Assembly: GCF_905163445.1 (NCBI RefSeq)
Contig: NC_053184.1
Location: 16,616,001-16,680,000 of the forward strand
From: Pararge aegeria
Lineage: Eukaryota; Arthropoda; Insecta; Lepidoptera; Nymphalidae
Length of the DNA: 64,000 bases
Direction: 5' to 3'
Each line of letters starts with the position of its first letter. Position 1 is the first letter of the stretch. The position numbers and the translations under genes were made by a program. Shown here piece after piece: positions 20,921-32,237 of this stretch. The notes below the pieces were generated by a model. The model was not told where the DNA came from. It was given only the letters and a program-made list of their open reading frames with translations, and ran no database searches.

Positions 20921-21734
20921 TTTGGGTTTTGTCGGTGCAATTATGGACGAAGTCATCAAGACGAGAAACTACCGGAAACACATTATGAAAGATGGCACTC
21001 TAGACATAGGTCGAGCGTGTCATCGTCCTGGGGAGTCCCTCAGGCATATAGTTTCCGGGTGTTCTCATCTTGCTAACGGCGAATACTTGCACAGACATAA
21101 TCAAGTAGCCAGGATAGTTCATCAACAACTTGCTCTTCGGTTTGGCCTTATCGATTTTGAGATGCCTTACTATAGGTACGACCCAGCGTCAGTTCTTGAA
21201 AATAGCAGTGCATTGCTCTACTGGGATCGAACGATTATCACTGACAGGTATATTACAGCTAATAGACCTGATATAGTGCTAGTCGATCGATCAGTGCGCC
21301 GTGCAATAATTGTTGACATAACTATTCCACATGACGATAATCTGGTGAAAGCTGAAAAGGAAAAAGTATCTAAATACTTGGACCTTGCTCACGAGATTAC
21401 CGCCATGTGGAATGTTGAGTCGACCGTTGTTGTTCCGATAGTCGTTTCAGTCAATGGTCTTCTCGCGAAAAGCTTCGACCAACATCTCAAGAAGCTTTCG
21501 CTTGGTTGTTGGATCAAGGGTCGGATACAGAAGGCAGTAGTCCTTGAAACGGCGCGTATTGTGAGGAGGTTTCTCACTCTGGAGCCCTGACCACCGGTTG
21601 CTTGGGCATTCAAAAGCCCCGCAAGCGGAGGGTGGAAGTTTTTTTTTATAAATTTTTAATAGTGTTTTTTAATTTATTCTTAAGCATTGTTAATAATTTA
21701 AAAAAAAAAAAGAAAAATAATAAATGATAGAAAT
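20921..21734 (+). mobile_element. R4/Dong-like LINE 3' end, copy 1
   Basis: A 5'-truncated copy holding the last 220 or so codons and the 3' UTR (TCAAAAGCCCCGCAAGCGGA, T run, TTAAGCATTGTTAATAATTT, ending AATAAATGATAGAA). AAGAAATAT before (20912-20920) and after (21735-21743) may be a target-site duplication. A second copy of the same 3' end is at 52389-52557. Confidence 0.8.
20922..21590 (+). pseudogene. Restriction-like endonuclease end of an R4/Dong-like reverse transcriptase
   Basis: The 222-residue frame contains a CCHC-type region, C33-X8-H42-X4-C47, but the expected first Cys is Gly30 (GGT, one base from TGT). Then come WDR at 101-103, NRPD with D117, and IIVDITIP with D132: the PD..D core of the restriction-like endonuclease that R2/R4-group elements carry after their reverse transcriptase. 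EKVSKYLDLAHEI and QKAVVLETARIVRRFL follow. The start is arbitrary, because the gene is cut at its 5' side, and the reverse transcriptase is absent. No stop interrupts the remaining frame. Confidence 0.82.
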
Positions 21735-21743
21735 AAGAAATAT

Positions 21744-22454
21744 AAACAGTCTACTCTTGAACCCCAATTTGACGCACCTTCATACAATTAGACGAAGGTT
21801 CTCTCTATAGTATAAGTATGATCACGCAGAATCAATAAACAGAGAATAACAGTAGACCGTTTTGTGTACCACTCGACCGTTTCACGGAAAATTTACCTGA
21901 ATTCATTTACGAATCTGCAATTCAAAGCTGTGCGCCATATACTCATACAACTGTATTTACGCCACGATAGAGTCAATAGTTTCCGCATCCAGAGAGAAAC
22001 GAACAGACCAGCTAAAATATTGTGAGACAAAATGTTGCTAGAATATTCTGTAAGGTATATAATATCATTAGCTCATTAGGTAGGACTCCACATTTCTACA
22101 CAGCCCACCGCGTCGCATCGCCCGTGCACTAAGAACCTTAAATATCTGAATGGGTACTGAAAATATAAACGGTCTGGCGCGTTGGAATCGAGCTAGAAAT
22201 TAGAATACGAATATTGCGTCACGTAAAGCAAACTTTCGTCACTACCCAATAAGATCCGTGCAAATAAAGCCCTTTCAAATAAATACCGAACCCACGAAAA
22301 TAAACATCGTAGAATGCCTCAAGACTTAATTAAAATGTGTCTGACTTTGCATAAATATTTGTTTGTTGCGGATGTACGTAGTATATTTGAATAGATGGAT
22401 ACTGGTTTGTGTAAGAGGTCCATTTTATACAGTATTGCATGTTATATTTGCTTC
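21744..22454. other. No recognised feature
   Basis: No coding region or shared repeat recognised. Confidence 0.35.
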
Positions 22455-22506
22455 GCTGTGTTTCGGTCTGAATTATAGGCAGATGAGCCTTAACACCTTT
22501 GCTTCA
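22455..22506 (-). repeat. Repeat E, inverted left copy
   Basis: Minus strand reads GCAAAGGTGTTAAGGCTCAT, then GCCTATAATTCAGACCGAAA. This is the beginning of Repeat E, facing the plus-strand copy at 22740. Confidence 0.65.
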
Positions 22507-22739
22507 GGATGATAAACATAGCGTCACGATACAGGAAGAATTGCAGCAGGATTTTAAACAAGGAAGCTTAAATATGGTCTTTCTGGCTGCCTGTCATAGC
22601 AGTAGTATTAGAGCTATTGTGACAGAGCTCGTCAGGCGAAGCAGACATACTTATTTTAGCCGCAAAGAAGCATTGACGATGGTTTATAGAAAACCATGCA
22701 TGGGTATGCAAGAAGCATGTCCTGCAACATGCCGCCCTG

Positions 22740-22860
22740 TGCCTATCAGTTTAAGGCAAAGGTGTTAAGCCTCATGGGCCTATAATTACACAGCATTGCA
22801 ACAATGTTGAGCGGCAGGACGAGCTGTCACAGAAAGCTTTACTACTAGGTGCTCAAGTAG
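22740..22860 (+). repeat. Repeat E, right copy
   Basis: GCAAAGGTGTTAAGCCTCAT, GGGCCTATAATTACACAGCA, TGAGCGGCAG and GACGAGCTGTCACAGAAAGC. The middle part is deleted relative to 52180-52345. With the left copy it forms an inverted pair around 230 bp of unrecognised sequence, including the 89-codon frame at 22499, which I do not call a gene. Confidence 0.65.
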
Positions 22861-23005
22861 TCCATTTTAAAGATGCAAGCTATCTCTATTCATTCACATT
22901 CAATCGTGATACACTTTGGCGACAAATAAGTGAACAAACATGCGCACTTACATATCTTTAAAAAAAGGGATGGGTTGTTAAATATATTTCTTTATTTATT
23001 ATTTA

Positions 23006-23440
23006 CCAGCTGTTGCCCGCGACTTCGTCTGCATTTGATTTAGTTTTTTGTACAACTACTAGTAGTTCTAAAAAAATTTTAAGTATCAGTTTGATAAACC
23101 TTAAATGAGGGGTTTGCTGCTGTCCGCTGAGTTCGGTCCTCTATCTCCAACCACATTCATCAGATATACACAAAGTTTGGGCAAAATTAAGCACATATTA
23201 TAACCTCTATAGTACAAAAATAATCATTTAAATCGGTTATAATTTGTCGGAGTTATGGTGTTAAATTGTTAAAAACTTTCATCCCCTCTCCCAAAGAATC
23301 CTAGCTTAAAGTAGGGATAAAAAGTATCCTTTATTACTTCCAAGAATATGTGTACAAAGTTTCATGAGGATCGGTAAAGTAGTTTTTGCGTGAAAGCGTA
23401 ACAACCAAACTTACATTCACATTTATAATATTAGTTGGGA
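23006..23440 (-). mobile_element. Helitron, non-autonomous
   Basis: Minus strand: TCCCAACTAATATTATAAAT at the 5' end, GCAGACGAAGTCGCGGGCAA and CAGCTGG at the 3' end; flanked by host A and T. 435 bp. The interior has short stretches typical of non-autonomous Helitrons (AAACTTTGTGTATATCTGAT) and no coding frame. Confidence 0.8.
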
Positions 23441-23540
23441 TAGGGATAGAGATTTAATAACCCATTCTTTTTTAAAGATAAGAAATTGCGTATATAAACA
23501 AACATATATGCACTTTCATATCTTTGAAAAAAGAAAAGGG

Positions 23541-23624
23541 TTATTAAATAATAAATAAGTATACTACGACAATACACACACAACGCCATTTAGCCCCAAA
23601 GTAAGCGTAGCTTGTGTTATGGGT
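23541..23624 (-). mobile_element. SINE-A 3' fragment
   Basis: Tail-side 85 bp only, from the ATTATTTAAT tail to CCCATAACACAAGCTACGCT. The head is missing. Confidence 0.8.
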
Positions 23625-24004
23625 ATATGTTGGGTTAAAGTAACATACGAATGTATATTAATGATCTCATCATATAATTAAAACATAATTATGTTCTGTG
23701 AATACGAAACATATGAAAACAAACATAGTTTGACTGAGAAGTTAGAATACATTGTGAGATCCATACACCAACAGTTTAATTAAATTGTGCCTTTAGTCTT
23801 ACTTTGTGGAAACATAACGTATTATTATTTGTTACGTAGATGTAGGTACAAATAACAATTAAACAAAAGTTACCGCTTTGGAACCGTAACACACTGTTTA
23901 TTACTATTTCGTCTAGACAACAGACATCTACATGGCATGTACGTACCTATTGTCTTTTTGTTATTTTCTTCGTCAAAAACACTTTTGGTTAATAATAAAC
24001 TTCT

Positions 24005-24440
24005 TTTTAGGATTCCGTACCAAAAGGATATAACGGGAGCCTATAGCTAAGACTCAGCTGTCCATCCGTTGGTCTGTCCGCCTGTCGCGAGACTGTATCT
24101 CAGGAACCGATAACATTTAGAAAGTTGAAATTTTCACACATGAGGACGCAACTAAAAACAGTATAAATTTTATATTTAAGTAGACTCCCATACAAGACAA
24201 ATTATGTTACACTCGTTTTTTCTCGATTATTGATCGTTATCAATAATCGAGAAAAAACAGTTGTTATTGATACACACTTAAAATATTCACAGAATATTCA
24301 GTAATATTATATTCTTTTTAATATTATATTCTTATTAATGGGGACTCACAAACGTGACTCTTTTGCCATTTTTACAGTTAATGTTACGGAATCCTTCGTG
24401 TGCGAAACCGACTCACACTTGGCCGCTTTTTAAAAAATCT
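24005..24440 (+). repeat. MITE-like dispersed repeat with internal hairpin
   Basis: GGATTCCGTACCAAAAGGAT, GACTGTATCTCAGGAACCGA, TTGAAATTTTCACACATGAG and ACGGAATCCTTCGTGTGCGA, CTCACACTTGGCCGCTTTTT are the order of a repeat I know as common in Lepidoptera. The outer bases do not show clear inverted ends, so its class is uncertain. A 20-bp perfect hairpin lies inside at 24215-24258. Confidence 0.6.
24215..24258. repeat. Perfect 20-bp hairpin
   Basis: Arms 24215-24234 and 24239-24258 are exact reverse complements (core CTCGATTATTGAT); the loop is CGTT. Confidence 0.97.
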
Positions 24441-24826
24441 CGAAATATCCGTAACTATAAAAGATTTTGACCTGGCTCAATAGTAGACAACCTGCAGCTC
24501 AAACGACTGAATGCAGTAATTTGAACATGAAAACATTCTCTAAGCACTCGAGAGTTGAATTATGAAATAAAATAATAAAAGGAGAACCTTTAAAACAGAA
24601 GAAGAAAGTTGGTTTAAAAAACATGGTAAAAAAAAAAATTAAGAGTTTCACAGTTCCCTAAATACTAATTATCCCTGAACGAGACAAAATGGAAATATAA
24701 CATATATAAAAGTCCTCTTTTAAGACGTTCATCAAGTTATATACATTGGCTTTCGGTTAGAATTAAAGATATGGTACACAGCTTTCAAAAATTAATAATA
24801 ATAAATGAAATAATTATAATAAAAAA

Positions 24827-25015
24827 ATATACTACGACAATACACACATCGCCTTCTATCCCCAAAGTAAGCGTTGCTTGTGTTATGGGTACCAAGAAGA
24901 CTGATGAATATTTTTATACACCCAGACATTGAAACATTCTCCAGTTATGGGAACTCAACCCGCAGCCTTGGACTCAGGAAGTAGGGTCGCTGCCTACTGC
25001 ACCAATTGGCCGTCA
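24827..25015 (-). mobile_element. SINE-A, internally deleted copy
   Basis: Has tail, middle and head (GACGGCCAATTGGTGCAGTA), but most of the region between ATTCATAAAAATATTCATCA and the TGTCTGGGTGT block is shortened. The B-box reads GGGTTGAGTTCCC, so it is damaged. Confidence 0.8.
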
Positions 25016-26110
25016 AAAATTCCGTTGCCAAAGGGTTAAATAGTTTTTAGAAAATACTTAATCTTTCAAATTACATCTATAATTTTGTATTTTGACTTTC
25101 ACTGTCTTTTATCTTTGCCTATTGCTTGCTTTCTGGACGTGGGCACCGGAGAAAATTTCTTAATCTCAAGGGATATTAGAAATTCTACGCAGACGAAGTT
25201 GCTGGCATCCGCTACTTTTTAATTAAATGGTTTACCTAGACTTAAAACGTTTTGGTCGCAGCTAGTTAGTACCCTAGCGGCAAAGACTCGAGCGGTCCAC
25301 CATGATTGGTTTAATAAGCCACAGACTAATGTTACAGTAATTTTATAAAATGGGTAAATAACCAAACTTTTGATATAAATTCATATTTGCCAGATATTTT
25401 ATTAAATTTATTAGGATTTTACAAATACCCAATTATTATCAATGAGTTAATAGATAGTTTTCAAGAAACAGTTAAAATTATGTTTGGGTATTTTGATATA
25501 AATACCACTGCATTATCGATACGCTTCAGTCCTACATGGACTCGAACGATGCAAAGATGTTGTCTTAGTCCTTTATCAGTCAGAAGTGGTACGATACAAA
25601 AGTCTAGCCCACATGGTGACCTTGTTCGATTTGACTGTCAGCTGAAATGACGATTGTTCTTAGTGACTATTGTTTTTCAGACTGTGGCCATCTTTAACGT
25701 ACCGCTATAAATATACTGTTTCAGCTATGTGTCTGTGTGACCCATGTACGAGAAAGTCTGTGTGACTATCTAAATTAGCCGAACCATATTTGCCATGCTA
25801 GTACAGTTGCCACATGCACACTACGTTCTCCAACACTACAGATCTAAAATTCCTATGTTTGGTTTACTGACTGGGCTTAACTACCCAGTTCAACATAATT
25901 ATCATTCTGTCCGAGAGGCTACGTGGTCTCGATTTATTTGCTGATGAATAGATAAAGATCATGCGTGAGTGTCTGGATTACTGTGAGAAGTCGGTGTGAA
26001 TGCAGATCATAATGCTATTCTTTTGTTTTTATTCTTTTTAATATAGATAAATTGTTGAGTTATTTAAATATTTTTTTAATTATTGCAAGTAGCTTCTAGA
26101 TCTTCTGATT
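25016..26110. other. No confident feature; Helitron 3' remnant at about 25185
   Basis: TACGCAGACGAAGTTGCTGG at 25187-25210 resembles the subterminal Helitron 3' sequence without a clear end. The 87-codon frame at 25387-25650 has no recognisable domain. Confidence 0.35.
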
Positions 26111-26368
26111 AAAAAATAAATATTCTACGACAATAAACACATTATCATCTAGCCCCAAAGTAAGCGTAGCTTGTGCTATGGGTACTAAGATGACGGATTA
26201 ATGTTTTTATGAATAATATACATAAATACTTGGAATATACATATAAACACCCGTACACTGAAAAACATTCATGCTCATTACACAAATGTTTTCCAGTTGT
26301 GGGAATCGAATTCACGGCCTTCGACTCAGAAAGCAGAGTCGCTGCAAACTGCGCTAATCGGCCGTCAA
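26111..26368 (-). mobile_element. SINE-A, full-length copy
   Basis: Complete on the minus strand, from CGGCCGATTAGCGCAGTTTG to the AATATTTATTTTTT tail. The B box has one change (GAATTCGATTCCC). Confidence 0.88.
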
Positions 26369-26861
26369 AAAATTTATAACATTAAATAAATAAATAAAAC
26401 AGACACCATGTTACTGTCAGTGTAGCAACAAATTTAATTTCCTAAAAAAAATCTTTGGAAGTTTCCACGAATTATTCAAAATTTATTTCGAAAAGAGTTC
26501 GTCAAAAGCTTCAAAAAAAGTTATTTCGACTTCCGGTTCATTGTTGTGACAAGAAAAAGGTCCATCGCTAAAGCCTTCATTAGCAATACTTCTGAGTAAA
26601 GAATCAGCCCTTTAATTATAATAACAATGCCAAGTATTCTGTTCTACAGAAACTTTCAGGCCCCTCCTTCACTTAATAGACTAAGAGTAACTTACCAATA
26701 CGGTTGAAGTTTTTGTACCCGTTATTTTTGCATAAATATATTTTTATCTTAATTTAATATTTAGTACCATAGATACAGTATTTCCTTAGAGCTAAGAAAA
26801 ACAAAGAACCTAGCAAATCTTATATTTGCATTCATATACCTCTATATTTACTATCCATATA

Positions 26862-26975
26862 TTTTTTTTTATTCTACTAGCCCTTGACTGCAATCTCGCC
26901 AGTTGGTAAGTGATGATTTATTGTAAGATGGTAGCAGGCTAACCTGTTAGTTATTTCTCTCTACGCAAGACAAAC
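26862..26975 (-). mobile_element. SINE-B 3' fragment
   Basis: T run, TTCTACTAGCCCTTGACTGC, GGTAAGTGATGA and GCAGGCTAACCTGTTAG are the 3' third of SINE-B. Confidence 0.7.
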
Positions 26976-28514
26976 AATCACGAGATGGTGATTTAAAATT
27001 TTAGTAGTTAGTAATAAAAAAAATGTTTTAAAGTAAAAGATCGACCAATAAAACACTTTTTTTTTTTTAATTTAGCTTGTTGTTAAAGTTCCAAACTCAA
27101 TGAAAGACTTATCCGTCAATCCATTTGTCAGTAACTCTATTGATCACGGTATAATAATCATTGTGTAACCAACTTCATTATTATGCTTAATAATTATTAC
27201 CGAGACCGCTATATTTAAAAATTTAAAACAATTATGACAGAAAGTAATAAGAACGTAAATAAAATAAAAACGTAAAAAAACCCCTAATGGCGCCCAACAG
27301 CCGCAATATTGTCATTTATCAAACAAATTTTAGCGAATAAGAAATCTAATAATTATAGCGAATAAGCGTGTAAGGAATTTAATTATAACCATACATACAA
27401 ATCTATATATTAGTTTAGAAGTTATATATATGTTGCACTTTTATGGACATTCATGTAAAAGTTAAATACTCTTATAGCTACAATTTTTGCATTAGTTCAG
27501 TATTACTTAGTGGTAACAAAATGTTTTAAAATACTTATATTATGTAATTTTTTATAGGCTTAACGCATTGTAATATTTTATTGCGGGAGCTAAGAGTGAG
27601 GTGAGGCGTGACGGAAATAACATGTTGGACTACTTCTAAGTTCTTATACATACGAGCATAATAAATTATATTCTAAAAACATAATTATGTTATCACTAAA
27701 TAAGGAAAAGAAACGGTGTGCAAACAGAAACTGTAACACTGGCTTATTAAAAACTGTTTTATGATATGGACGACCTATTTAAATTATCTTCATAACATAA
27801 CATCTTAAATTATCATTGATAACATTATAAATTAACTGTATTGTAAATCGAAACTATTTTTATCTTTTAAGTTGACATGTTTCAATATCGTATACCAATT
27901 TATCGCATACAATTTGATTTGACCATAATTCAGATTTAATTAATAATGGAATTAAAATAATGTCGATAAATTTATGGCAATGCCACATGCCAATGTACAT
28001 GACAGCAATCGATTAAGAAACAATAATTTAAGGTATTTGACCAAGCTGGAATAAGTAATTTAAGTTAAATAAACAAAGTAATAAGAATAGAGCTGTTTAT
28101 TATGAGCTAGCTCTCAGACTACAACGTATATTGCTCGTCTTTCACTTGAATGTTCCAAGGTATATGTTTTCAAAAGCATGTTTATTTACATTACGTTAAC
28201 TAAAATTTAAAGGAGTAAGGAGCAATTTCATTACGTTGTTTCCAAGGGTGTGTTCACAATGTTTTGCCAATATTAAAGGATATTGTGTCGTATACGGGAA
28301 CTCTCTTTTGAAGCCAGTAGGGCTAATATGCATGCTGTGGGAGAATTATTAGTATGGAATATTTATGTGTTGTGTCGTCTTATCATACATAAATAGGGCA
28401 AGTAAATTGTAGTAATAATATTTATCTCGTGGAGCGCATGTTCATCCTACAAATGTGTAGAGCTTTTTAACTAAGAATCCTTTAGGGTAGAAATATCTTA
28501 CTGAATTCTCTGTA
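26976..28514. other. No recognised feature
   Basis: AT-rich; no coding region or shared repeat seen. Confidence 0.4.
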
Positions 28515-28740
28515 ACTCGCGTGTAAGTCTCGTGGTTAATATATTCGATTATGAAGCACGAGGTCTTGGTTTCGATTAATGGCCAAAAAAATATTAGATA
28601 GGTTATGGGGCTCTTCTGTCAAAAGGTAAGAAACTTAGCGCTGATATTTTGGATAGCACGCAAAAACGTTAAAGCCCACTAACTCGTATTAGAGCAGTGT
28701 GGTGGGTAAATGCTGTAATTCTCTTTCTCATTCGTATTAT
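28515..28740 (+). mobile_element. SINE-D copy
   Basis: tRNA-like head: TCGTGGTTAATATATTCGAT, CACGAGGTCTTGGTTTCGAT (A- and B-box positions), then AATGGCC; the 3' part is GTTAAAGCCCACTAACTCGT and GTGGTGGGTAAATGC. Related to copies at 46150 and 62855. Confidence 0.65.
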
Positions 28741-28789
28741 GTTTTTGAAATAAAAAAAAAACTATAAAACAAACAGTAATAAACGCTAC

Positions 28790-28811
28790 AAAGAACGCGG
28801 GCAACAGCTAG
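28790..28811 (+). mobile_element. Helitron 3' terminus remnant
   Basis: GAACGCGGGCAACAGCTAG followed by host T is the Helitron 3' end. No 5' end was found, so this is a truncated piece. Confidence 0.5.
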
Positions 28812-28884
28812 TTTAGTATAAAAATGGTTTCATTGTATATTTTATTTTATTTTAAAGTGTTTTGTAATATAACAACTCAATATT

Positions 28885-29265
28885 TTTTCTTAATTAAATT
28901 CAAAAACTCTTTATTCAAGTAGGCATATCCCAGGCACTTGTGAAGCGTTCATATGTATATATGTTAACATAATTGTAAGGGGTGGGGATAACTGAAACCT
29001 AAAGCTACGAGGGGTCCAAACGCGACCTGGTCTTAGAAGAGCTTACAACAAACTTAGCCAGTTATTTTTTGCTATCAACATCTCCCAGTCAAGTAATATT
29101 GAGCAATGAAGTTAGAGCAATTCATACCCAAGCTTTTTTATCGTTTAAGTAATCCTTAATATTATAATAGAATTTTTCTGTAAGCTTACATTTTTTACAA
29201 ACTTTGAACTTACTGAGGTTAATCTCAAAGCTTTCGTTCGGTAATTTATTATAAAATAATATAAT
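28885..29265 (-). mobile_element. LINE 3'-UTR-like repeat, unassigned
   Basis: On the minus strand it ends in GTGCCTGGGATATGCCTACT, TGAATAAAGAGTTTTTGAAT, a LINE-like tail. Upstream lie CTTCTAAGACCAGGTCGCGT, TTGGACCCCTCGTAGCTTTA and GGTTTCAGTTATCCCCAC. No coding frame survives. Confidence 0.55.
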
Positions 29266-29566
29266 ATAAAATACAATATAAACATACTTATTAAATTTTA
29301 TTTTTTATGGACATAAGTTAAATTTTCAAATATGTACTGACTTTGCGTAGGTAAATACGTAATATTACGTAATGTCATCTCATAATCTATATTTTGTATT
29401 TTATTTACTGAAGCGTGTGTTTGGTTGGTTATTAACTATGTTCCGCTGATCCGTTATGATAACGTATATAAATATTTATGACACAAAAGTATCTGGTAAA
29501 AGCTACCAGCAGTTTAAAAAAAAATAGCATTTGTTGCCAATGAATGGCTTATCAATAATAATAATG

Positions 29567-29615
29567 GAAAATGTGTTCTATGGCCATACTTGAAATGGCC
29601 ATAGAACACATTTTC
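29567..29615. repeat. Perfect 21-bp hairpin
   Basis: Arms 29567-29587 and 29595-29615 are exact reverse complements (core TGTGTTCTATGGCCAT), with the 7-nt loop ACTTGAA. Confidence 0.97.
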
Positions 29616-30169
29616 TTCCGGGAAAATAAAGGTTTCGTTTTAAAGAACCACAAAAAGAACGCAGACGGCGTCGGATTTTATTGTTATTATACGAGTATAG
29701 CGCAAAAAGTCAGGAATACATTCTTGTAGCGGCTGGACTATAGCACATAAGTTGCCTTTTAGCAGTTACCGTACTGTTAGAAGAAGTTTAAGTTGTTTGG
29801 AAACCCATAGGCATGTAACATCATGTTCGCTTTTTTAAATTGTATTCACAGTAAAACTGTAACCACATTTCTATAATCCAGCCCGTGCCAGGCACTGAGG
29901 TCGCACACAGATGACCTAGTTCTATAACTAGCATAATTTAATTACAACAAGAATTCATTTTAGTCTTACGTTTCGTAAGAAAGCGGACTTTATACTTAAG
30001 TCTACTTACTGCATATTTCATAATGTTCACTAAGAATTTCATTACTTAAATGTTATTTAAGGTACGTTATATTTAAAACCTACACGACTAACTAAAATAT
30101 AAATGTTTTGTTAAATAAGAAATGCTTTCATCTTCGTTTATTCATTTGTTCGTTTATTTATAAAAAAAT

Positions 30170-30660
30170 AATCTTTATTAAACGAAACATAAGTAATTAT
30201 AAACAAAAAGTCGATATAAACAATCGACTTACTAAAAACAGGCATAAATTAATGATATCTGCATATCGTCTGAGAAAAGTATAGAAATCCTTTGTGGGGA
30301 TTGGTATATGCTTTTATAACATGATACCGAAGTTAATATTAGATCTACCTTAAACTAAGTTTAAACAATATATTAAAACACATTGAACCAATCGTGGTTA
30401 GTACAAGATTGATGAATTTCTTTACGACAAGACTGCTTGGAAGCAGGCCACTCCGCTCTCATCTCTCACAAAACAGAATAATTGTAAAGATTGTTAAACT
30501 GTAAAATTATGTTGGAAAAAAGCAATCTGCTGAGTTTCTTCCCGGCTCTTCTCAGTGGAATCTACCTTCCGAACCGGTGGTAGAGTCATTACAAACAAAC
30601 CGATTTGACGTTTCAAATGTGATTATAAACTAGGCCTTGAAATAAATTAAATGTTTTTTT
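30170..30660 (+). pseudogene. LINE-X 3' end: reverse transcriptase C-terminus and 3' UTR
   Basis: Around 30315-30480 the frame reads FYNMIPKLILDLP-stop-TKFKQYIKTH, and later DKTAWKQATPLSSLTKQ before a stop near 30490. This is a non-LTR reverse-transcriptase C-terminal pattern. The 3' UTR follows (GAAAAAAGCAATCTGCTGAG, CTTCCGAACCGGTGGTAGAG), ending in a T run near 30660. Homologous to 47230-47470. Confidence 0.7.
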
Positions 30661-30784
30661 TTTTTTTGAATGCTACAATCATAGTTCGTCATTATCGTCG
30701 AATATAGAATGACCTGAGTTCGATTCTTGTTTGAAGTATTTGGCCGTAACCAGCAATCACGGTTTTCAGACCAAAATACGAAAC

Positions 30785-31325
30785 AATTATTATTATTTAA
30801 CTCTTTATTTGTATACCACAACATTAACATATACAAAATATAATAAAAACAGAAACATATAGAAAGAAGTAGAATACAAAAGGCAGCCTTATCGCTTAAT
30901 AGCGATCTCTGCCAGGCAAATTTTGAATAAGAAAAAAAGAAGAGGAGATTATAGACTTCTTGGTGGTACAAATTTATAAATACATACAAATAACTACATA
31001 CTAATACATAAATACACAAATAGATCAAAATTACATAATATAATTAATAAATATAAAAATAAACTAATATATATAATAACAACACTTACATATTTAAATA
31101 CTTTCACATACAATAAATGAGTAAGTATATACATGCTATTAATAGTCGTTGACAAACTAATGGGCCTAAACTGCTTTTTTAATATCGCCAGTGATTTGGA
31201 TCGTCGTATGCTATGAAGCGCATTCCACAACTCCACAGCTCGTACGCAAACGAACGCTTGTAAAATTTTGTCTTATGATAAGGCATACTCAGCGTCAGCT
31301 CACGGCACGATCTTAGATCAGATTG
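30785..31325 (-). pseudogene. CR1-like LINE, 5'-truncated copy
   Basis: Minus strand: SMPYHKTKFYKRSF, then after a frameshift ELWNALH.SIRRSKSLAILKK, the same C-terminus as ORF2 of the element at 3136-7870. The 3' UTR follows, with the hairpin at 30891-30906 and GCCTTTTGTATTC, and an ATAATAATAATT tail. Confidence 0.82.
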
Positions 31326-31349
31326 CTCACCAAGAAAAGTGAACTTCTT

Positions 31350-31430
31350 TTGTAGAAATAAACATAGCGGTAATATTTCCCAGGAAGAGCTATGTCACAA
31401 ACAGCTCTACTAAAACTAAACTGTACTAAT
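31350..31430 (+). repeat. Repeat E 3' fragment
   Basis: GTAGAAATAAACATAGCGGT, TTCCCAGGAAGAGC and TCACAAACAGCTCTAC match Repeat E. Confidence 0.55.
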
Positions 31431-31854
31431 AATTCAAACTAGTACCCTTGATACTCATAATTCAAATTTTCCAAACCGTCAAAGAATTCATAAACGCAAA
31501 ACTCAAAGGAGATATTAATTTCGCAAGTTGGTCGATCGAGGCCAATTAAAACTTTTGAGACGAAATGTGGATATTCAAGGGAAGCTGCAATTCTTGATCT
31601 ATCTTTATTTCATTAGCGGGTCTCTCTGGTAACCAATTGTTGAGGGAAATTGTATATTTTTCTACTGTGATTTATAGGAACAGATTTTCCTTTTATATCA
31701 TGGGGTTACATCGTTGATTATTATAGTATTTATTTATTCATTTATTTATTAAGGCCCAAACAATTTAGTTACAATTATGAATTAATAGGACAAGTTATAT
31801 ATATCGATTAAGTAGTCACTAATAAACATAATCATGCGGATAATCCTATGTTTA

Positions 31855-32165
31855 TGAAGAAGATGCGGTGATAGCGCATTGTGTAGAAGCTCTTCTTCAC
31901 TTTCGGGGGACCGGGTTCGAATCCCAGCATGCACCTCGTACCTTTCTGAGTTATGTGCGTTTTTAAGTAATTAAAATATCACTTGCTTCAACAGTGAAGG
32001 AAAACATCGTGAGGAAACATGCATGCCTGAGAGTTCTTCATAATCTACTCAAAGGAGTGTGGAGTCCACCAACTGTGCTAGCGTGGTGTACTACGGCCTT
32101 AACCCCGTCTCATTGTGGAAGGAGACCCGTGCTCCGGTAATTGGTTGACGTAAAGACTATGAATA
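31855..32165 (+). mobile_element. SINE-C, near full-length copy
   Basis: tRNA-like head: GAAGATGCGGTGATAGCGCA and GGGTTCGAATCCCAGC (B box), then AGTTATGTGCGTTTTTAAGT, GGAAAACATCGTGAGGAAAC, TGCATGCCTGAGAGTTCTTC and GGAGACCCGTGCTCCGGTAA. This is a good reference copy. Confidence 0.85.
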
Positions 32166-32237
32166 AATGGGCTAATAACTCTGGGATGTATGTTCAAAGG
32201 ACGGGAAGTTTTTAATGAGTAAACGGGCCCCAGCTTT

